Assembly: GCA_002077065.1 (NCBI GenBank)
Contig: NAJO01000041.1
Location: 1 to 64,000, forward strand
Length of the DNA stretch: 64,000 bases
Direction: 5' to 3'
Source: Cryoendolithus antarcticus
Lineage: Eukaryota; Ascomycota; Dothideomycetes; Cladosporiales; Cladosporiaceae
This document shows positions 19,913 through 31,076 of the stretch, in pieces. Made by a program: the position numbers and the translations under genes. Every line of letters begins with the position of its first letter. The stretch's first letter is position 1. Below the pieces are notes generated by a model. The model made no database searches, was not told the origin of the DNA, and saw only the letters and a list, made by a program, of their open reading frames with translations.

Positions 19913-22900
19913 TCACTTCCGAAAGTAGTCCCCCATGTGTTCCTCGTACAACTTCGCCCTAGCCGCAAACTTACCCGGCACGGCAAAGTGCCCGGTGCTC
20001 TTCCTCGTAGTCGGACTCTTCGGATCAGCAGACACAAGCGACTCAGGCGCGTCGTCTTTAGCAGCAGTATTACCTGCAGAAGTCTGTGCTTTTCTGGCCT
20101 TCGGGACTCCAGTCGGCTTTCGCTTGGCGGCTTCATGGCCGGCCGTTGGTTGTGCCTTGGTTTGGTCGTGAGCTTCTGTGGTTGCGACGACCTTGGCTTT
20201 GACGGCGGAGGCCTTGTCTGGCGAAGTGTCGTCTTGGATGGGATCTACAGTCGTGGGATCTTCCGGGGCGACGAATGAAGTCCGTCCTGAGATTGGCGCT
20301 GGTCTCTGCACAGTGTGCGGCTCCGGGTCGTCTTCGTCTTCGTCGCTCTCGACGACCCGCGCAGCAGACCTGAATCTGCCGTTCGGGCTGGACTGATTCA
20401 TCTTGATGCGTTCTTTGAGCGCCTGCTTGCCGGCCTCCCTGCGTGCCTTCTTAGCGGCTCCGCGTTGTGCTCTCTTCTCCGCGAGTTTTCGATCCTTCTC
20501 TTCTGCCAGATGCTGCTGCGCTTCGAGCCTCTTCTGCGCGTTTCCCATGAAGCCACTAGATTCAGTACCATTATCTGGCTCCTTTTGGCTGACAGCTTCC
20601 TTGAACGACCTCTGATCTCTCAACACCTGCGCATCCCATGCCTGCTCCAAATACTCTGCCACTGCTTTCGCAGAAGCCGCCACAGTACCACTAACATCAA
20701 CACTCTCCTCGTAGTTCGACTTGGCATCTTCGATAGCGAGTCTGCGCATCGCAGAGCTATAGCAGGAAGTCGGATTTGTACGGGATATTGTGGCCCACAA
20801 TCTACTCTCCGGCTCGTAAGGGAAAGAGTGATCCGGAATCGCCGTGTGAATCTCGGTAAGCATGGTGTAGATGTCACCTACTTCGCATGTAGCATACTTG
20901 CGCTCTGCCCGGTCGAGTTTGCGTGAGCGGGTGCGGTTGAGCTTCGACCACTTCTCACGACATTGCTTTGCGCTACGGGCAGGGACGTTGTCGGCTATAG
21001 GCTGCCAGGCGAGGAGGGAGCTAAGCTTAGCGCGATCTGTGGGCAGCGGCTCGTCCTGTTGCGACTGTAGCAATTCCGTGGCTATTCTGACAGCCTCGCG
21101 GAGAGTGGATTCTTCGTCCGCGGTCCATTCCCCAACCCGGTGCGCCTCGGGCAGGTCGACCTGGTTTCGCCACCGATCCTTACAGGATGCGGCAGTGCGG
21201 CCAACGAGTGCACTGATCTCTACCCATCTGCCAGGATTGCTGACACATGCCTTTCGCAATGCCTCGTCCTGCTCCGCTGTCCAGCTGCCAGTCTCGGCGT
21301 TATGATAGCGGCGTTGACAGAACTTGCGAATCGCGACGATGGGCCGATTGGGCAGCGCATCTTGCACAGCGGTCTTCAAAATGGTAGCCTCTCTCCAATC
21401 CTGGATCTGCGCCTTGAACTCGGTTTCGGTCATGCCACTTTGCTGCAAACAATGATGATAGATCTCATCTACCAATGCCTTTTCTGCGTCCGAGAAAGCG
21501 CCCTTGATTGGATTATGTTTGGCGGGACGGCCTTCGTCCGTGTTCCTTCCAGCCTGCTCTGCGGTCGTGCGTGCACTGTAGCCACCGGGCATAGCTCTCT
21601 CCCGAAGTATAGGTCTGGACCCCGCTGGCTCTAAGGTCTCATTTCTTGCTGATGTTTCTGTCGGCGGGGCTGGCTTTTGCTGCATGTCGCCCAATGGCTG
21701 TGGTAGTCGCTTTCGCTTAAGCTTGCCTTTAGGACGCTGCGCTGCAGGTTCAGTCGCGGCAACAAGATCGTCTTGTGTGGTGTGTTCTGCCATGAGATCG
21801 TCGTCATCAGGGCTCACGATGTCCTGTTCTTTCGGGTCTGCATTGAAAGGCGCCAAGTAAGCTTCTGTCGCGTCCTGTACCGCGCGCAGCTCCAGTGTGC
21901 GCTCTCTGTCCATTGCGACTTCCTTCGCTCGCTCAGCATCAGGCTCAGCTGCAGGCTCCCCTGCGTCCAGCGCCTTGCGCTGTCGGTGCGAACGGAATGC
22001 TTGCCGTGTAGGCGAGTGCTCGCTTTGCGACAGACGCACAGTCGATGCATGCTCTGCTGAGTTGGCCCACTCTGCCGTAAAATTGGAGCGATCCGTACCA
22101 TACGCGAGGGCTGTGCGCTTTCCAGGTGTGACTGAAACTCTGTCTGAGGGCGGTGTCGGACCTTGAGTATGCTTGGGTTGCACGGCACCTTGCTGTACGG
22201 CATTGCTCGCCTTGTCAGCACCCGCTTCGCGCGTCATCTTGCGCTTCTTGCGCTGCTTCTGTAGCTCTACATGGCTAGGATCAGCAGCAGCATCATCATT
22301 AGTGCCCTCCATAGTGATCGCCAACGGCTTCGCTACTGCAACATTTTCTGTGCTTGTTCGCTTGCGCTTCTTCTGTGCAGAAGCCTTCCTCGCAGGCGCG
22401 TCCACATCCATCTGGTCGGGGTCAGAAGTCTCAGCGAGCACCTGTGCTTGACCACTAACATCAGGGCTGTGCACCTGCACAGCGACCACGTTGCGTGCAG
22501 TCGTGAGACCGTCCTCGCGTTCCGATCTATCCACTTCCATGATGGCGCTGGCATCCACATCGCCAAATGTCGAAGGCACTGTATCGATCGTTGTTTCTTG
22601 ATCGCGAGCACCTCCTCTCCTAAAGTGGAAGCTGCCACTCGATCCCCGTCTGCGATGCTGTACCTGCTTGCTCTCCTCCACGACGTCCTTCTCCCTCTCC
22701 GCGTCGCCTAATTCGTCTATCACAGCGCCTAGACCTGTATCTGCAATCCCGTCCACCTGACCAGCTAGTGCGGCAGGCACAAGCTTGAAGCCACTCGGCT
22801 TCCCCCGAGACTTCTTCGGCTTCTTCACAACAGGGTCAGCAGCCTCCACCGCGACTTGCATACTCGCAGCAGCAGTGTCAGCCTCAGCCTCCATCCTCTG

Positions 22901-23263
22901 CAGCTCCTTGTTCTCGCGTGACATGCGCTTCTTCGACTTCGCCGGCTTGGCAATTTCCGCCACCTCCTCCTCCACATCGTATAGAATCTCCTCTCGCGTT
23001 TCCTTCACCTCCATGCCCGCATTAACCTCAGGCTCTATCTGCGACAACTGCAGCCTCCGCATCTCCTCATCCTCAGCCTCCACATCGCGCTTCCTTCGCT
23101 TCGGCTTCTTCCCCTTACGCGTAGCCTCCTGCAGCGCATGTAACGCGCCCTTGGGCTGCTCCTGATCCCGCGACATTTTAGGCGTAGACGTGAAGACCTC
23201 TTGCACAAAGTTCGGCTTGCGCGCTGTCGTCGCGGGCGTGGGCTGCGAGGACGAATTACCCAT
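19913..23263 (-). CDS. Reb1/TTF1-like Myb-domain DNA-binding protein
   Basis: A single-exon 1,116-residue protein. About 550 disordered, Lys/Glu-rich residues precede a cluster of Myb/SANT repeats: one starting near KALVDEIYHHCL, one at GSWTAEQDEALRKAC ending CKDRWRNQV, and one at GEWTADEESTLREAV ending CREKWSKLNR. This arrangement matches the ascomycete Reb1/eta2 family, which binds rDNA terminator sites to stop RNA polymerase I and block replication forks; some members also act at RNA polymerase II promoters. A coiled-coil, Lys/Arg-rich region (about LEAQQHLAEEKDRKLAEKRA) follows and probably includes nuclear localisation signals. Oddly, the protein opens MGNSSSQPT, which fits an N-myristoylation consensus. 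It converges with the THI5-like gene, with 176 bp between stops. Confidence 0.75.
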   Translation of the reverse strand: MGNSSSQPTPATTARKPNFVQEVFTSTPKMSRDQEQPKGALHALQEATRKGKKPKRRKRDVEAEDEEMRRLQLSQIEPEVNAGMEVKETREEILYDVEEEVAEIAKPAKSKKRMSRENKELQRMEAEADTAAASMQVAVEAADPVVKKPKKSRGKPSGFKLVPAALAGQVDGIADTGLGAVIDELGDAEREKDVVEESKQVQHRRRGSSGSFHFRRGGARDQETTIDTVPSTFGDVDASAIMEVDRSEREDGLTTARNVVAVQVHSPDVSGQAQVLAETSDPDQMDVDAPARKASAQKKRKRTSTENVAVAKPLAITMEGTNDDAAADPSHVELQKQRKKRKMTREAGADKASNAVQQGAVQPKHTQGPTPPSDRVSVTPGKRTALAYGTDRSNFTAEWANSAEHASTVRLSQSEHSPTRQAFRSHRQRKALDAGEPAAEPDAERAKEVAMDRERTLELRAVQDATEAYLAPFNADPKEQDIVSPDDDDLMAEHTTQDDLVAATEPAAQRPKGKLKRKRLPQPLGDMQQKPAPPTETSARNETLEPAGSRPILRERAMPGGYSARTTAEQAGRNTDEGRPAKHNPIKGAFSDAEKALVDEIYHHCLQQSGMTETEFKAQIQDWREATILKTAVQDALPNRPIVAIRKFCQRRYHNAETGSWTAEQDEALRKACVSNPGRWVEISALVGRTAASCKDRWRNQVDLPEAHRVGEWTADEESTLREAVRIATELLQSQQDEPLPTDRAKLSSLLAWQPIADNVPARSAKQCREKWSKLNRTRSRKLDRAERKYATCEVGDIYTMLTEIHTAIPDHSFPYEPESRLWATISRTNPTSCYSSAMRRLAIEDAKSNYEESVDVSGTVAASAKAVAEYLEQAWDAQVLRDQRSFKEAVSQKEPDNGTESSGFMGNAQKRLEAQQHLAEEKDRKLAEKRAQRGAAKKARREAGKQALKERIKMNQSSPNGRFRSAARVVESDEDEDDPEPHTVQRPAPISGRTSFVAPEDPTTVDPIQDDTSPDKASAVKAKVVATTEAHDQTKAQPTAGHEAAKRKPTGVPKARKAQTSAGNTAAKDDAPESLVSADPKSPTTRKSTGHFAVPGKFAARAKLYEEHMGDYFRK

Positions 23264-23708
23264 GTTGGGCGCGTGGTGTTGGCATGAGCTAGGCCTACGC
23301 GTCGTAGGCAGACGCGAAGGAAGCTTCGAGGGGAGGGAGTTGCTGTTTAGCGTTTAGGTGATCAGTCGCATGGATCTCAATGTGCTGCTGGTGCAGGCAC
23401 TTTACCTCACACGTGGAGCTGGCGCGGGAAGTGGGCCGAGAAAGCTTGTTTGGCACTTCACGTTCGGGGAGCCGCGGGAGCAGGATGAGGGAGGAGGCCT
23501 TAGTCAGGTTTCAGTGGATTTAGCATCATGGGTACAACACCAAGTGATGTTCAAACGAGCTTCGTGTACTGTTTAGATAGCAAACACAGTCTAGCATCAA
23601 CACCACGCCGATAGTTGAGGTCACTATTGCATCAAGTTCTCCTGACCGGAGCTCATTTCTGGCCAAACACCTAGGATTGCCAGGCTACGCGCCACAAAGT
23701 ATCCTGTC
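23264..23708. promoter_or_regulatory. Divergent promoter region, Reb1-like gene and membrane-protein gene
   Basis: A 445-bp gap between two divergent starts. No gene or distinctive motif was noticed. Confidence 0.4.
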
Positions 23709-24482
23709 ATGCCTCATCACCGTAATCAAGAATCACACGAAGCCCACGAAACCCATGAACTCCCCTTCCACCGCAAACTCGCTGACGCCAACCCCTACGA
23801 GCCCATCCGCCCCGACCCAAACCACCTCCTGCGCCTACACTTACACTGGGGCCTCCCTTACGCCCCCGAAAACACGCTCTTCTACGTCTTCGCGATCCCG
23901 TCCTGGATCCTCGAGATCGCCGCTGCGGTAACGGGGTCCTTTCAGAAGACTCCGAGCCCTGCGTTTATTGGCTGTGTAACGGCGTTCTTGGTGTGTCATT
24001 GGGCTGCGTGGCTACAGACTGTGTTTGGGATGGTGCAGCGAGCGAGCTGGAGGAGGAGTGAGGAGAGCGTGGAGGAACGGGTGCAGTTTTTGTGGCTTGC
24101 GGTTAGGCTGCAGAGGTTGATGCTTGTAAGTCTGATCTTCTCATTTCAATGTGGGTGTGGCAAGTGCAGAGTGCTGACTCCATTCTAGCCTACAGCCATA
24201 ATCGCCCTAGCGACCTTCATCCCGGCCTACGTGCAACGGGATTCAGAGGATGATCTCGCGTACTGGCTTCTCTTCCTCCTCTTCTTCATCATCAACACCG
24301 TCTGCTCGGTCATGAACGCTTACAATAACATCACATGGGTACGTTTCCCAATCCTTGCACCGATCTGTACTCGGGTCATACGAAGAGCTACTGACAAGTA
24401 TGTACAGGAGGCAGATAGACTCTGGTTCGAGGACCGCATACCAGGCGTGCCGAGTGCACATTACGCGATCTTCGGGATCTAG
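23709..24482 (+). CDS. Predicted multi-pass membrane protein, family not recognised
   Basis: Three exons: 23709-24125, 24189-24338 and 24408-24482. All introns are phase 0 and total length is 213 residues. The N-terminus is rich in His and Glu (HHRNQESHEAHETHE). Four hydrophobic segments follow: around TLFYVFAIPSWILEIAAAV, AFIGCVTAFLVCHWAAWL, PTAIIALATFIPAYV and YWLLFLLFFIINTVCSV. The C-terminus is short and soluble. I do not recognise the family. The consistent splicing and hydrophobic pattern make it a credible gene. Confidence 0.65.
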
Positions 24483-24817
24483 ACCTGCTCTCAGGATAAG
24501 TCGATTTGCTGGCATGATTCGGCTCAAGGGTGGTCATCTGTTCTCTCATCTAGCATGGTGTCTGGCGTTGTCTGTGCATGGCAGGCTTGGGATTTGGCAT
24601 GTGTGTAGCAACTGCTTCTCGGAGACTTGTACGCGATGTTCAAGAACTCTTTCGTGGCTTTGCCATGATCTCGAAGTTGGAGAGTACATATACACAGCGC
24701 TCATTTTCCCGTCCGAATCTTTTCTCCCTTTCATGCTACAAGCACACTCCGGCCGTCCCCATCTCCGAATCTCTCCTAGTCCCGTCTCCGCACCAACGTC
24801 CCTTCCAGTCGTCCACC
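24483..24817. other. Convergent 3' region between membrane protein and prohibitin genes
   Basis: No gene seen. The right end is pyrimidine-rich on the plus strand (about 24756-24860) and runs into the 3' end of the prohibitin frame. Confidence 0.35.
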
Positions 24818-25934
24818 CTACTTCTCCCTCCGATTACTCCTATCCACCTCTCCTCTACTAATATTTAGCCCCAAGCCCTCAGTATCAAGATACACCTTAT
24901 TGCTGCTCTTCTCCAAAATCCCCGCAATAGTCTTCGCATTATCGAACTCCCTCAAATCAACGTACGACCTGCTCTTCTTGATTGCGTCACCGATCAGCTC
25001 TGCAGAGCGAGCCTCACCCTGGGCTCGCACAACAGTAGCCTGCTTCTCCTGGCGCGCTTTGTCGACTACGAAGGCGGCGCGCTGGGCTTCTTGCTGCGCT
25101 ACTTGTTTGGCTTCGACGGCTGCTGTGAATTCGGGGGAGAAGGCGAGGTGCTATAGGTTTTCTGTCAGTGACCGCGACCAGCGCCGGAAAGGGGTTTCAG
25201 TGCGACGTACCGTCAGTGACACATCATCAAGCATGATATTAAATCTCGCCGCCCGCCGCGCAAGATTCTCCCTTACAAGTCTCGCCACATTCTCTCGCTG
25301 CGTAATCAACTGACTAGCATTGAACTGCGCCACAACGCTCTTCAACACCTCATTCACGATACTCGGTAGCACGCGCTCATCGTAGTCGGTCCCTAGCGTT
25401 CTGTAGATCTGCGGTAGGGCGTCTACTCTCGGTCGTGAAAGCACACGGCAGGTGATGTTCACCATCTGCAAATCCTTCGTTCCGGTGAGGGAGGCGACAT
25501 TGCGCGGTTTGGCGCGGACGTCGTAGTCGATGGGCGTTTCGAACCAGGGGATCTTGAGATGCGTGCCCTCGGCGAAGATCTCTTTGCCGACGCCGCCGAT
25601 GCGGGTGTACTTTATTGCGCGGTGGCCACCGTCGACTGCGTTGCATTAGTGTCTGATACCCGGCAGAAATGATATCGGGAGTGTGTACCGTTGAAGAGAG
25701 CGTTGTTGAAGAGGTAGAAGGCGCCTGTGCCTGCTATGAGGAGGCCTATGCCACCTAGTGCTGCTTTGGGGTTTGCCGGTCCGCCTGCACCACCTGCGCC
25801 GCCGAATCTGTGGTCCTGTCAGTCGATGTTGCTGACCGTACATACTGGAGTATCCCATACCTTGCTCCGCCTGACTTCTGTACGCGCTGGACGTTCTTCT
25901 GAAGCTGTTCCCACATCTGCCGTGGGTCCGCCAT
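24818..25934 (-). CDS. PHB2: Prohibitin-2, mitochondrial inner membrane
   Basis: Subunit of the ring-shaped prohibitin complex of the inner mitochondrial membrane, which chaperones respiratory subunits and regulates the m-AAA protease. Four exons: 25934-25861, 25807-25689, 25635-25211 and 25150-24818, with canonical splice sites and closing phases, giving 316 residues. The N-terminal segment carries a membrane anchor ([20 protein letters not shown]). The SPFH domain follows ([66 protein letters not shown]). A coiled coil comes after it ([20 protein letters not shown]). The last few residues ([13 protein letters not shown]) are not typical of the family, so the 3' end could be spliced differently. 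Confidence 0.92.
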
Positions 25935-26588
25935 CTTACTGTGTCACCTGAAGGCGATGTAGTTGTTGAGTCTGCGTCGGTCGCTTCTTCCAGTGTCGAC
26001 GCGAAATATTGAATACCAGATGAGATCACAGTCGCACGACCAATACTACAACGCCTGCATCTCACGGCAGTAGTCCACTCTCTCGATGACACCTCCGAAG
26101 CTCTTCGGCGCGGAAGTATCCGTCTCCGGCCTCCGCATAGTACCCCTGCAGCCAGCCAGCTCCATGCTCGACTTGGCTACTCTATCTTCATAGTGACAAG
26201 TGTTATGGAGTCTTTCGCGGTCGCCGCAACGCATTCTGGGAGTATCAATCACCTTCATTCCTTTCATTTCTCCGCTTCTGCTGTCGATATTGCAAGAGAG
26301 GTCAGATTCGTTGTAGCCATTGCTGTCAGCGGCTGGGTAACGGTTACTGTCTTGAAGGGGTTACTGGGTGGCTTGGGAAGAAGGGAAGACAGATAGAGTG
26401 GACGACCGCATTCTTGAGCGCGGAGAGTGCAGCTTGCTCCGAAGCTCTTAGATCTCGTGAAAAGGAAAAGGGCAGAGAAAACATCGGAGTAATCACGAAG
26501 TGAGCACGCGACCATTGTACATCCCATCTGGACGACACCAATACAACGTACATACCATATACATACCCTCACGACTCCGATCGTCACC
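25935..26588. promoter_or_regulatory. Divergent promoter region, PHB2 and L-type lectin genes
   Basis: A 654-bp gap. Small minus-strand frames (26046-26267, 26264-26701) have no recognisable content and look like chance. Confidence 0.4.
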
Positions 26589-27949
26589 ATGAAGATGATC
26601 GCGCGCCCTCTCCTCGCGGCTGCGATCCTGGCAACATCAGCATCCGCCCGCTCAATCGTGGACAACCTTTCCTTCGGCACCGGCGAGCGCATATCACCCA
26701 ATGGCAGAGGTCTCCCAGGCTGGAGTGTCAGCGCTCAAGGCCACTCGCCTCAGATCCTTTCCGACCGCATAGTTCTCACGCCACCAACACCCGCCAACAC
26801 GCGAGGCGCTCTGTGGGCAGACCATACCCTCACTAGCACAGACTGGAATGTTGACTTCTCCTTCCGCGCCAGCGGCGAGTATCAAGGCAGCGGCAACCTC
26901 CAGCTCTGGCTCGTACAAGACAAGAACGCCGTCGGGCAGAACGACTTGTATGGCGTGGAGAAGTTTGACGGCCTAGCGATCGTGATCGACCAGTACAACA
27001 ACCGCGGCGGCTCCATCCGCGGCTTCCTAAACGACGGCGGCCAGAACTTCAAATCCCACTCCAGCCTCGAATCCCTCGCCTTCGGCCACTGCGACTACAG
27101 CTACCGCAACCTCGGGCGCCCGTCGAAGCTCTCAATTACCCACGACACCGCCGGCCTGACCGTAAAAATAGACGACAAAAACTGCTTCAGCACCTCCCGC
27201 GTCGCCCTCCCCTCAGGCTACAACTTCGGCATTACAGCCTCCACGTCCGAAACGCCGGATAGCTTCGAAATCTACTCCTTCGCCGTCTCGACCGCCCCTA
27301 ACACGCATACCGGCGCACCCGTGCAAGCAAAACGCGCAGACTCCAAGCCCTCCCCTCCAACGCTGCAGAAGTTGTCCGATCTGCCTTCCGCGCCGGATTT
27401 CCTACCGGATACCTTGCCAGAGACGCTAACGAGTCAGAAGGAGCAGTTCGCAGACCTGCATAATAGGATCCAAGGCGTCACGCACCAGATCGCGGATATG
27501 TACGCTCTTCTCGCGACTCTGGGGCATAGATTAGATGAGCGGCATCAGGAGCTCGCGGCGAGTGTGATACAGCATGGCAGCTCCAGGGACCAGATTGGAA
27601 GGATTGATCATCGGGTTGAGGAGGTTGAGAGGACGGTGCAGAGGATTCTGAGGGATGTGGAGAGTAAGGATTATAGGATGCAGTTGTCTGAGATGAGGGA
27701 GGCTGTGGAGAGTGTAAGGGGAGGTGTGAGTGAGCATTTGCCGGAGAAGTTGGGGCAAAGTAAGTCATGTCTTTTGTGCTTTGAGTGATTAGGGATCGAG
27801 TACTGACTGGTGCGCTTATAGTCGTGAGATCTTCCTCGCCTCGGCATTGGAGTTTGATTGGCGTGGTGGTGGGCGTGCAGATAGCGCTCGCCGCGGCGTA
27901 CGTGGTGTACAAGAGACGGCGTGCGGGCGCGCCGAAGAAGTATTTGTAG
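26589..27949 (+). CDS. EMP47: L-type lectin cargo receptor, Emp46/Emp47 (ERGIC-53) type
   Basis: Type I membrane cargo receptor cycling between ER and Golgi. Two exons, 26589-27759 and 27822-27949, give 432 residues. A signal peptide (about residues 1-20, ending ASAR) precedes the leguminous-lectin-like domain, with GLPGWSVSAQGHSPQILSD, the core block DGLAIVIDQYNN and FGHCDYSYRN. A coiled-coil stalk follows (about residues 280-390), then a membrane helix (SLIGVVVGVQIALAAAYVVY) and a short cytosolic tail. The last four residues are KKYL, a KKxx dilysine signal for COPI retrieval to the ER. The tail and membrane helix depend on splicing the 62-base intron; without it the frame ends in SKSCLLCFE. 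The intact signal supports the splice. Confidence 0.9.
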
Positions 27950-28245
27950 AGACGTGGGCTGAGATCTGGAAACACAGTGCATAGCATGGGTGCAGTGGGA
28001 TGGATTTATAAATGCGATGGCTATAGTGTGCATAACTTGCACATCAAACATTGAGTGCAGCATTGAGCGAGATCTGGTCCGAGCGTCTGATCAAGTGGCT
28101 TCTTACTCGCTGCCCTGTTCATTGAACATTTCTAGTGTGGCCGTGGCCGCTATACAACACTCACCCTTCATACCTCATGCTTCTCCCCCAATGCTCGCCA
28201 CAGGATTGAGCTACGTATACTTCCCAGACACGCACCGGCGTCGCT

Positions 28246-30660
28246 CTACGCCCCTTCCCGACGGAAGAAATATACATAAGCAAATTTCTGCAGCTCATCA
28301 CCATCCCCTCCTTTGGCGACCTTCTCATCGTTGAAGAGTACCCATTCCTCCTCCCCTCCCTGCTTTTCACTGACAGTCTTCCGCACGAAAGCCACATAGT
28401 GACCCGCGTGGATGCTGCTGCCCTTGTGGCAGACGATACTCTTGAGTCCGTACTTCGCTGGCGCTGTGTCACTGGTCGAAGCAGCGGGCGGCTCGGTCGT
28501 GGAAGCGTCGGCAGGCGGAGGGTCTGAAGAGAACTCGCCAGTGGCGTCAGGATGACTGAACAGCCAGTCCACCGCTCTCTCCATGTCGCCACCTGTCTCA
28601 CGTAATGCTTGACGGGCTTGTGGGGCAGAGAAACCCATGGCGCCTAGACTTTCGATCTTCTCATCGTCGACTGCTGCATTCGCCGCAACTCCAGCAGCAC
28701 CGCCGAGATCGAGAGGCGCGTCGATATCGGGGTCTTCCATGTGCTCGAATAGCCACGACATGGCAGTCTCGGCATCCGAATTGCCAGTAGCGTGTAGCGC
28801 TCGCTCGCAGCGGGGTTGCGGGAAGCCCATTGCCAGGAGGCTGTCGAGTGCACCTTGATTAGGGGTGAAGGCTGCTTTGCCAGGTGCAGCATCCTCAGGA
28901 AGAAGCTCTTCGCTGGCATCGTGCGGCGGTGCGCGAAAGGGCTCGAGGTCTAGCGCGTTGTCTGAGACAATGACCGGCACGTCTTGTTTCGTGGGGACCC
29001 AATTCACGATCTCGAACCTGCGAGCGTTGATGGCGAGTATTGTGGGGAAGGTGAGGAACCGCGTTTGCTTGCTAAAGCCGTCTTTGTTTGAGCAGGAGGG
29101 GCATGTGAGCTCGACTGTGTCTTCGGCTGTGTAGGACGTGAGGCACTCTTCAAGGGCGACGGGCTCGAAGTCGTCTTTGGGTTTGGTAGTTTCGGTCGCG
29201 TCGGTCATCGCGGTGTCGGTATCAATTTTGGGCACGCGGCGAATGGACACCGCGACCGAGAGATTCTCCATCGAGTCCTGGCTGTAGCGGACTTTCTTGC
29301 AGGACAGACATTGTAGCTTCTGCTCCATTGTGAAGCGGAAGGCGTCGACTGGATCGGATGTGTCCTTGTACTGAGCCTTGGCCGTTTGCTGAGAGCGCGT
29401 GATGAGTTTGAGGAGGTGGAGGAGCAGCTCGAAGGAGTCTTGCTGCCGCATGGTGCTGAACTCTTCGTGGCCACGCCCAATGAGGTATTTGAGCATCGCT
29501 GGTGCCAGACCACGCTGATGAGGCTGCTCGGGCGTGTCTTCTGAGGTCGCTACGTCTGTTTCTGGTACACTGTACCGGCCTGATAGTAGTCCGTCCGCGA
29601 CCTTGCGAAGCTGTATCTCCAAGTCTTCTGCTGGCTTGCCGGTCGCAGGTACATCATCGTCCGGCCGGTGGTATCGTTTGGCGAACTCGGGCATGCTGAA
29701 GAGCGATTGTAGTACGGAGTTGAGGTAGCAGCTGTTCCCAAGGTTCTTCAGTCCAGTGAACCCAGGCCCAAACATTGCAGTAAGCTCCTTGCCATCCGCG
29801 TTCGTCATACTGAAATCCCACGACATGTTCTGCTCCACGTTCAGCTCCTGCAAGCTCTTCTCCGTCTTCTCCCTACCAGCAATGTCAATCCCCCAGTGCG
29901 ACAGATGTAGCACGAGCTCCGAGTCCGTCCGCTCCTCATCACAGGCATAGCAGTAGATGTCGGCATTGCCCTCAGCAGTGATGCTCCCTAGCTTCACTGC
30001 CACAGGATGTCCAGTCTTCTGGTTATGCTCCACTTGATGATTATTCCCCGTCACGCCACCCATCTGCTTCCTCCCGCACCCCAGATTGCCACACGTCAAA
30101 CACAGCCACAGATTCTCCTTCAACTCGCACTCCCCACAGTGCCCCAGATCCCCACTCCCAATTTGCCTGCTAGTCTCCTGCTCCAGACAAAGCGTATGCT
30201 CACAAGGCGTCAACTCCAACTCCCACGCCTTAACCTCCTCCTGCTTCGAAAAAGTATTCGCCCTCAACACCCCCTCAACAACCTCCTCCACCCTCCCCTC
30301 CCTCTTCAACCCCTGAACACCACACTCCGAACACCTCAGATCCGTCTCCGTCTCATACCGATCCTCTTCCGTCTCCGCGGAGATAGCAAGCTTACTCAGC
30401 TTCTGCGGCGGCTCATCGCGGTGTTTCCGTTTGCGCGTGCGCTTGATGTTGACTGCTAGAGGATGCTGGGCTTGTGTGGCGTGGAGACGGGCGTGATTGC
30501 GGTCGTCGGTGCAGCCGCCGTTGAAGCAGTGCAGGCAGACTGAGAGGCCGGAGGGGGAGTCGATGCTGTCGAAGCAGAGGGTGCAGTCTTCGCGATAGAC
30601 GGAGTCGGAGGGGCGGGGAGGGTGGAGGGAGGCGGAGGTGAGGTGGGGGCAGGTGGTCAT
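28246..30660 (-). CDS. UBP14: Ubiquitin carboxyl-terminal hydrolase UBP14 (USP5/isopeptidase T)
   Basis: Disassembles free, unanchored polyubiquitin chains to recycle ubiquitin. One exon, 804 residues, normal for the family. An N-terminal Cys-rich region is followed by the ZnF-UBP domain that grips the free ubiquitin C-terminus ([34 protein letters not shown]). The Cys box is [19 protein letters not shown] with catalytic Cys. Two UBA domains lie inside the catalytic region ([30 protein letters not shown]), exactly as in USP5. The His box is [15 protein letters not shown], and the frame ends [16 protein letters not shown]. It starts 416 bp from the divergent dienelactone hydrolase. Confidence 0.95.
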   Translation of the reverse strand: MTTCPHLTSASLHPPRPSDSVYREDCTLCFDSIDSPSGLSVCLHCFNGGCTDDRNHARLHATQAQHPLAVNIKRTRKRKHRDEPPQKLSKLAISAETEEDRYETETDLRCSECGVQGLKREGRVEEVVEGVLRANTFSKQEEVKAWELELTPCEHTLCLEQETSRQIGSGDLGHCGECELKENLWLCLTCGNLGCGRKQMGGVTGNNHQVEHNQKTGHPVAVKLGSITAEGNADIYCYACDEERTDSELVLHLSHWGIDIAGREKTEKSLQELNVEQNMSWDFSMTNADGKELTAMFGPGFTGLKNLGNSCYLNSVLQSLFSMPEFAKRYHRPDDDVPATGKPAEDLEIQLRKVADGLLSGRYSVPETDVATSEDTPEQPHQRGLAPAMLKYLIGRGHEEFSTMRQQDSFELLLHLLKLITRSQQTAKAQYKDTSDPVDAFRFTMEQKLQCLSCKKVRYSQDSMENLSVAVSIRRVPKIDTDTAMTDATETTKPKDDFEPVALEECLTSYTAEDTVELTCPSCSNKDGFSKQTRFLTFPTILAINARRFEIVNWVPTKQDVPVIVSDNALDLEPFRAPPHDASEELLPEDAAPGKAAFTPNQGALDSLLAMGFPQPRCERALHATGNSDAETAMSWLFEHMEDPDIDAPLDLGGAAGVAANAAVDDEKIESLGAMGFSAPQARQALRETGGDMERAVDWLFSHPDATGEFSSDPPPADASTTEPPAASTSDTAPAKYGLKSIVCHKGSSIHAGHYVAFVRKTVSEKQGGEEEWVLFNDEKVAKGGDGDELQKFAYVYFFRREGA

Positions 30661-31076
30661 GCTGGGCGGTATATGTGGAACAGTGTTTGAGAGCTACCAG
30701 AGATCGGTGGACTGGTGTCTAGAAGAGGTGGCACGCGTTTGTCACTTTTGTTGTCTGTGCCTGACGTGCCTGGCAAATGACGAAACAGCTCGAAACGGCA
30801 GGTGGGGCCCATGGTCGTGTCATCCAGCATGTGGCGGGGTAGATCATTGTAATCTCCTCCACCACGTGTCACGTCACCGACAGCGGAACACGCGGCGGGC
30901 ACCCAAGTGCCGAGAGGACAGCGAGTATGCCGCCCTCGCAACGGTGTTCGCTCTTTGCTCCGGCCTCTTCCAAAGGTTCGCTGAAGTAAAGTCAAGTACA
31001 TAATCTTCCTACCTCTGTTCACAATCCTTCTCTCGACATATTCACATTTCCCATCAATAGTACTCATACCGTGACT
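30661..31076. promoter_or_regulatory. Divergent promoter, UBP14 and dienelactone hydrolase, with E-box/CRE-like site
   Basis: This 416-bp gap must carry both promoters. CACGTG at 30863-30868 is followed directly by TCACGTCACC, so an E-box lies next to a CRE-like half site. This suggests bHLH or bZIP control; it is inference from sequence only. Confidence 0.35.

Noticed and set aside
26264..26701. 145-codon minus-strand frame upstream of PHB2
   Set aside because: It overlaps the start of the L-type lectin gene in antisense, and I recognise no domain; more likely promoter sequence.
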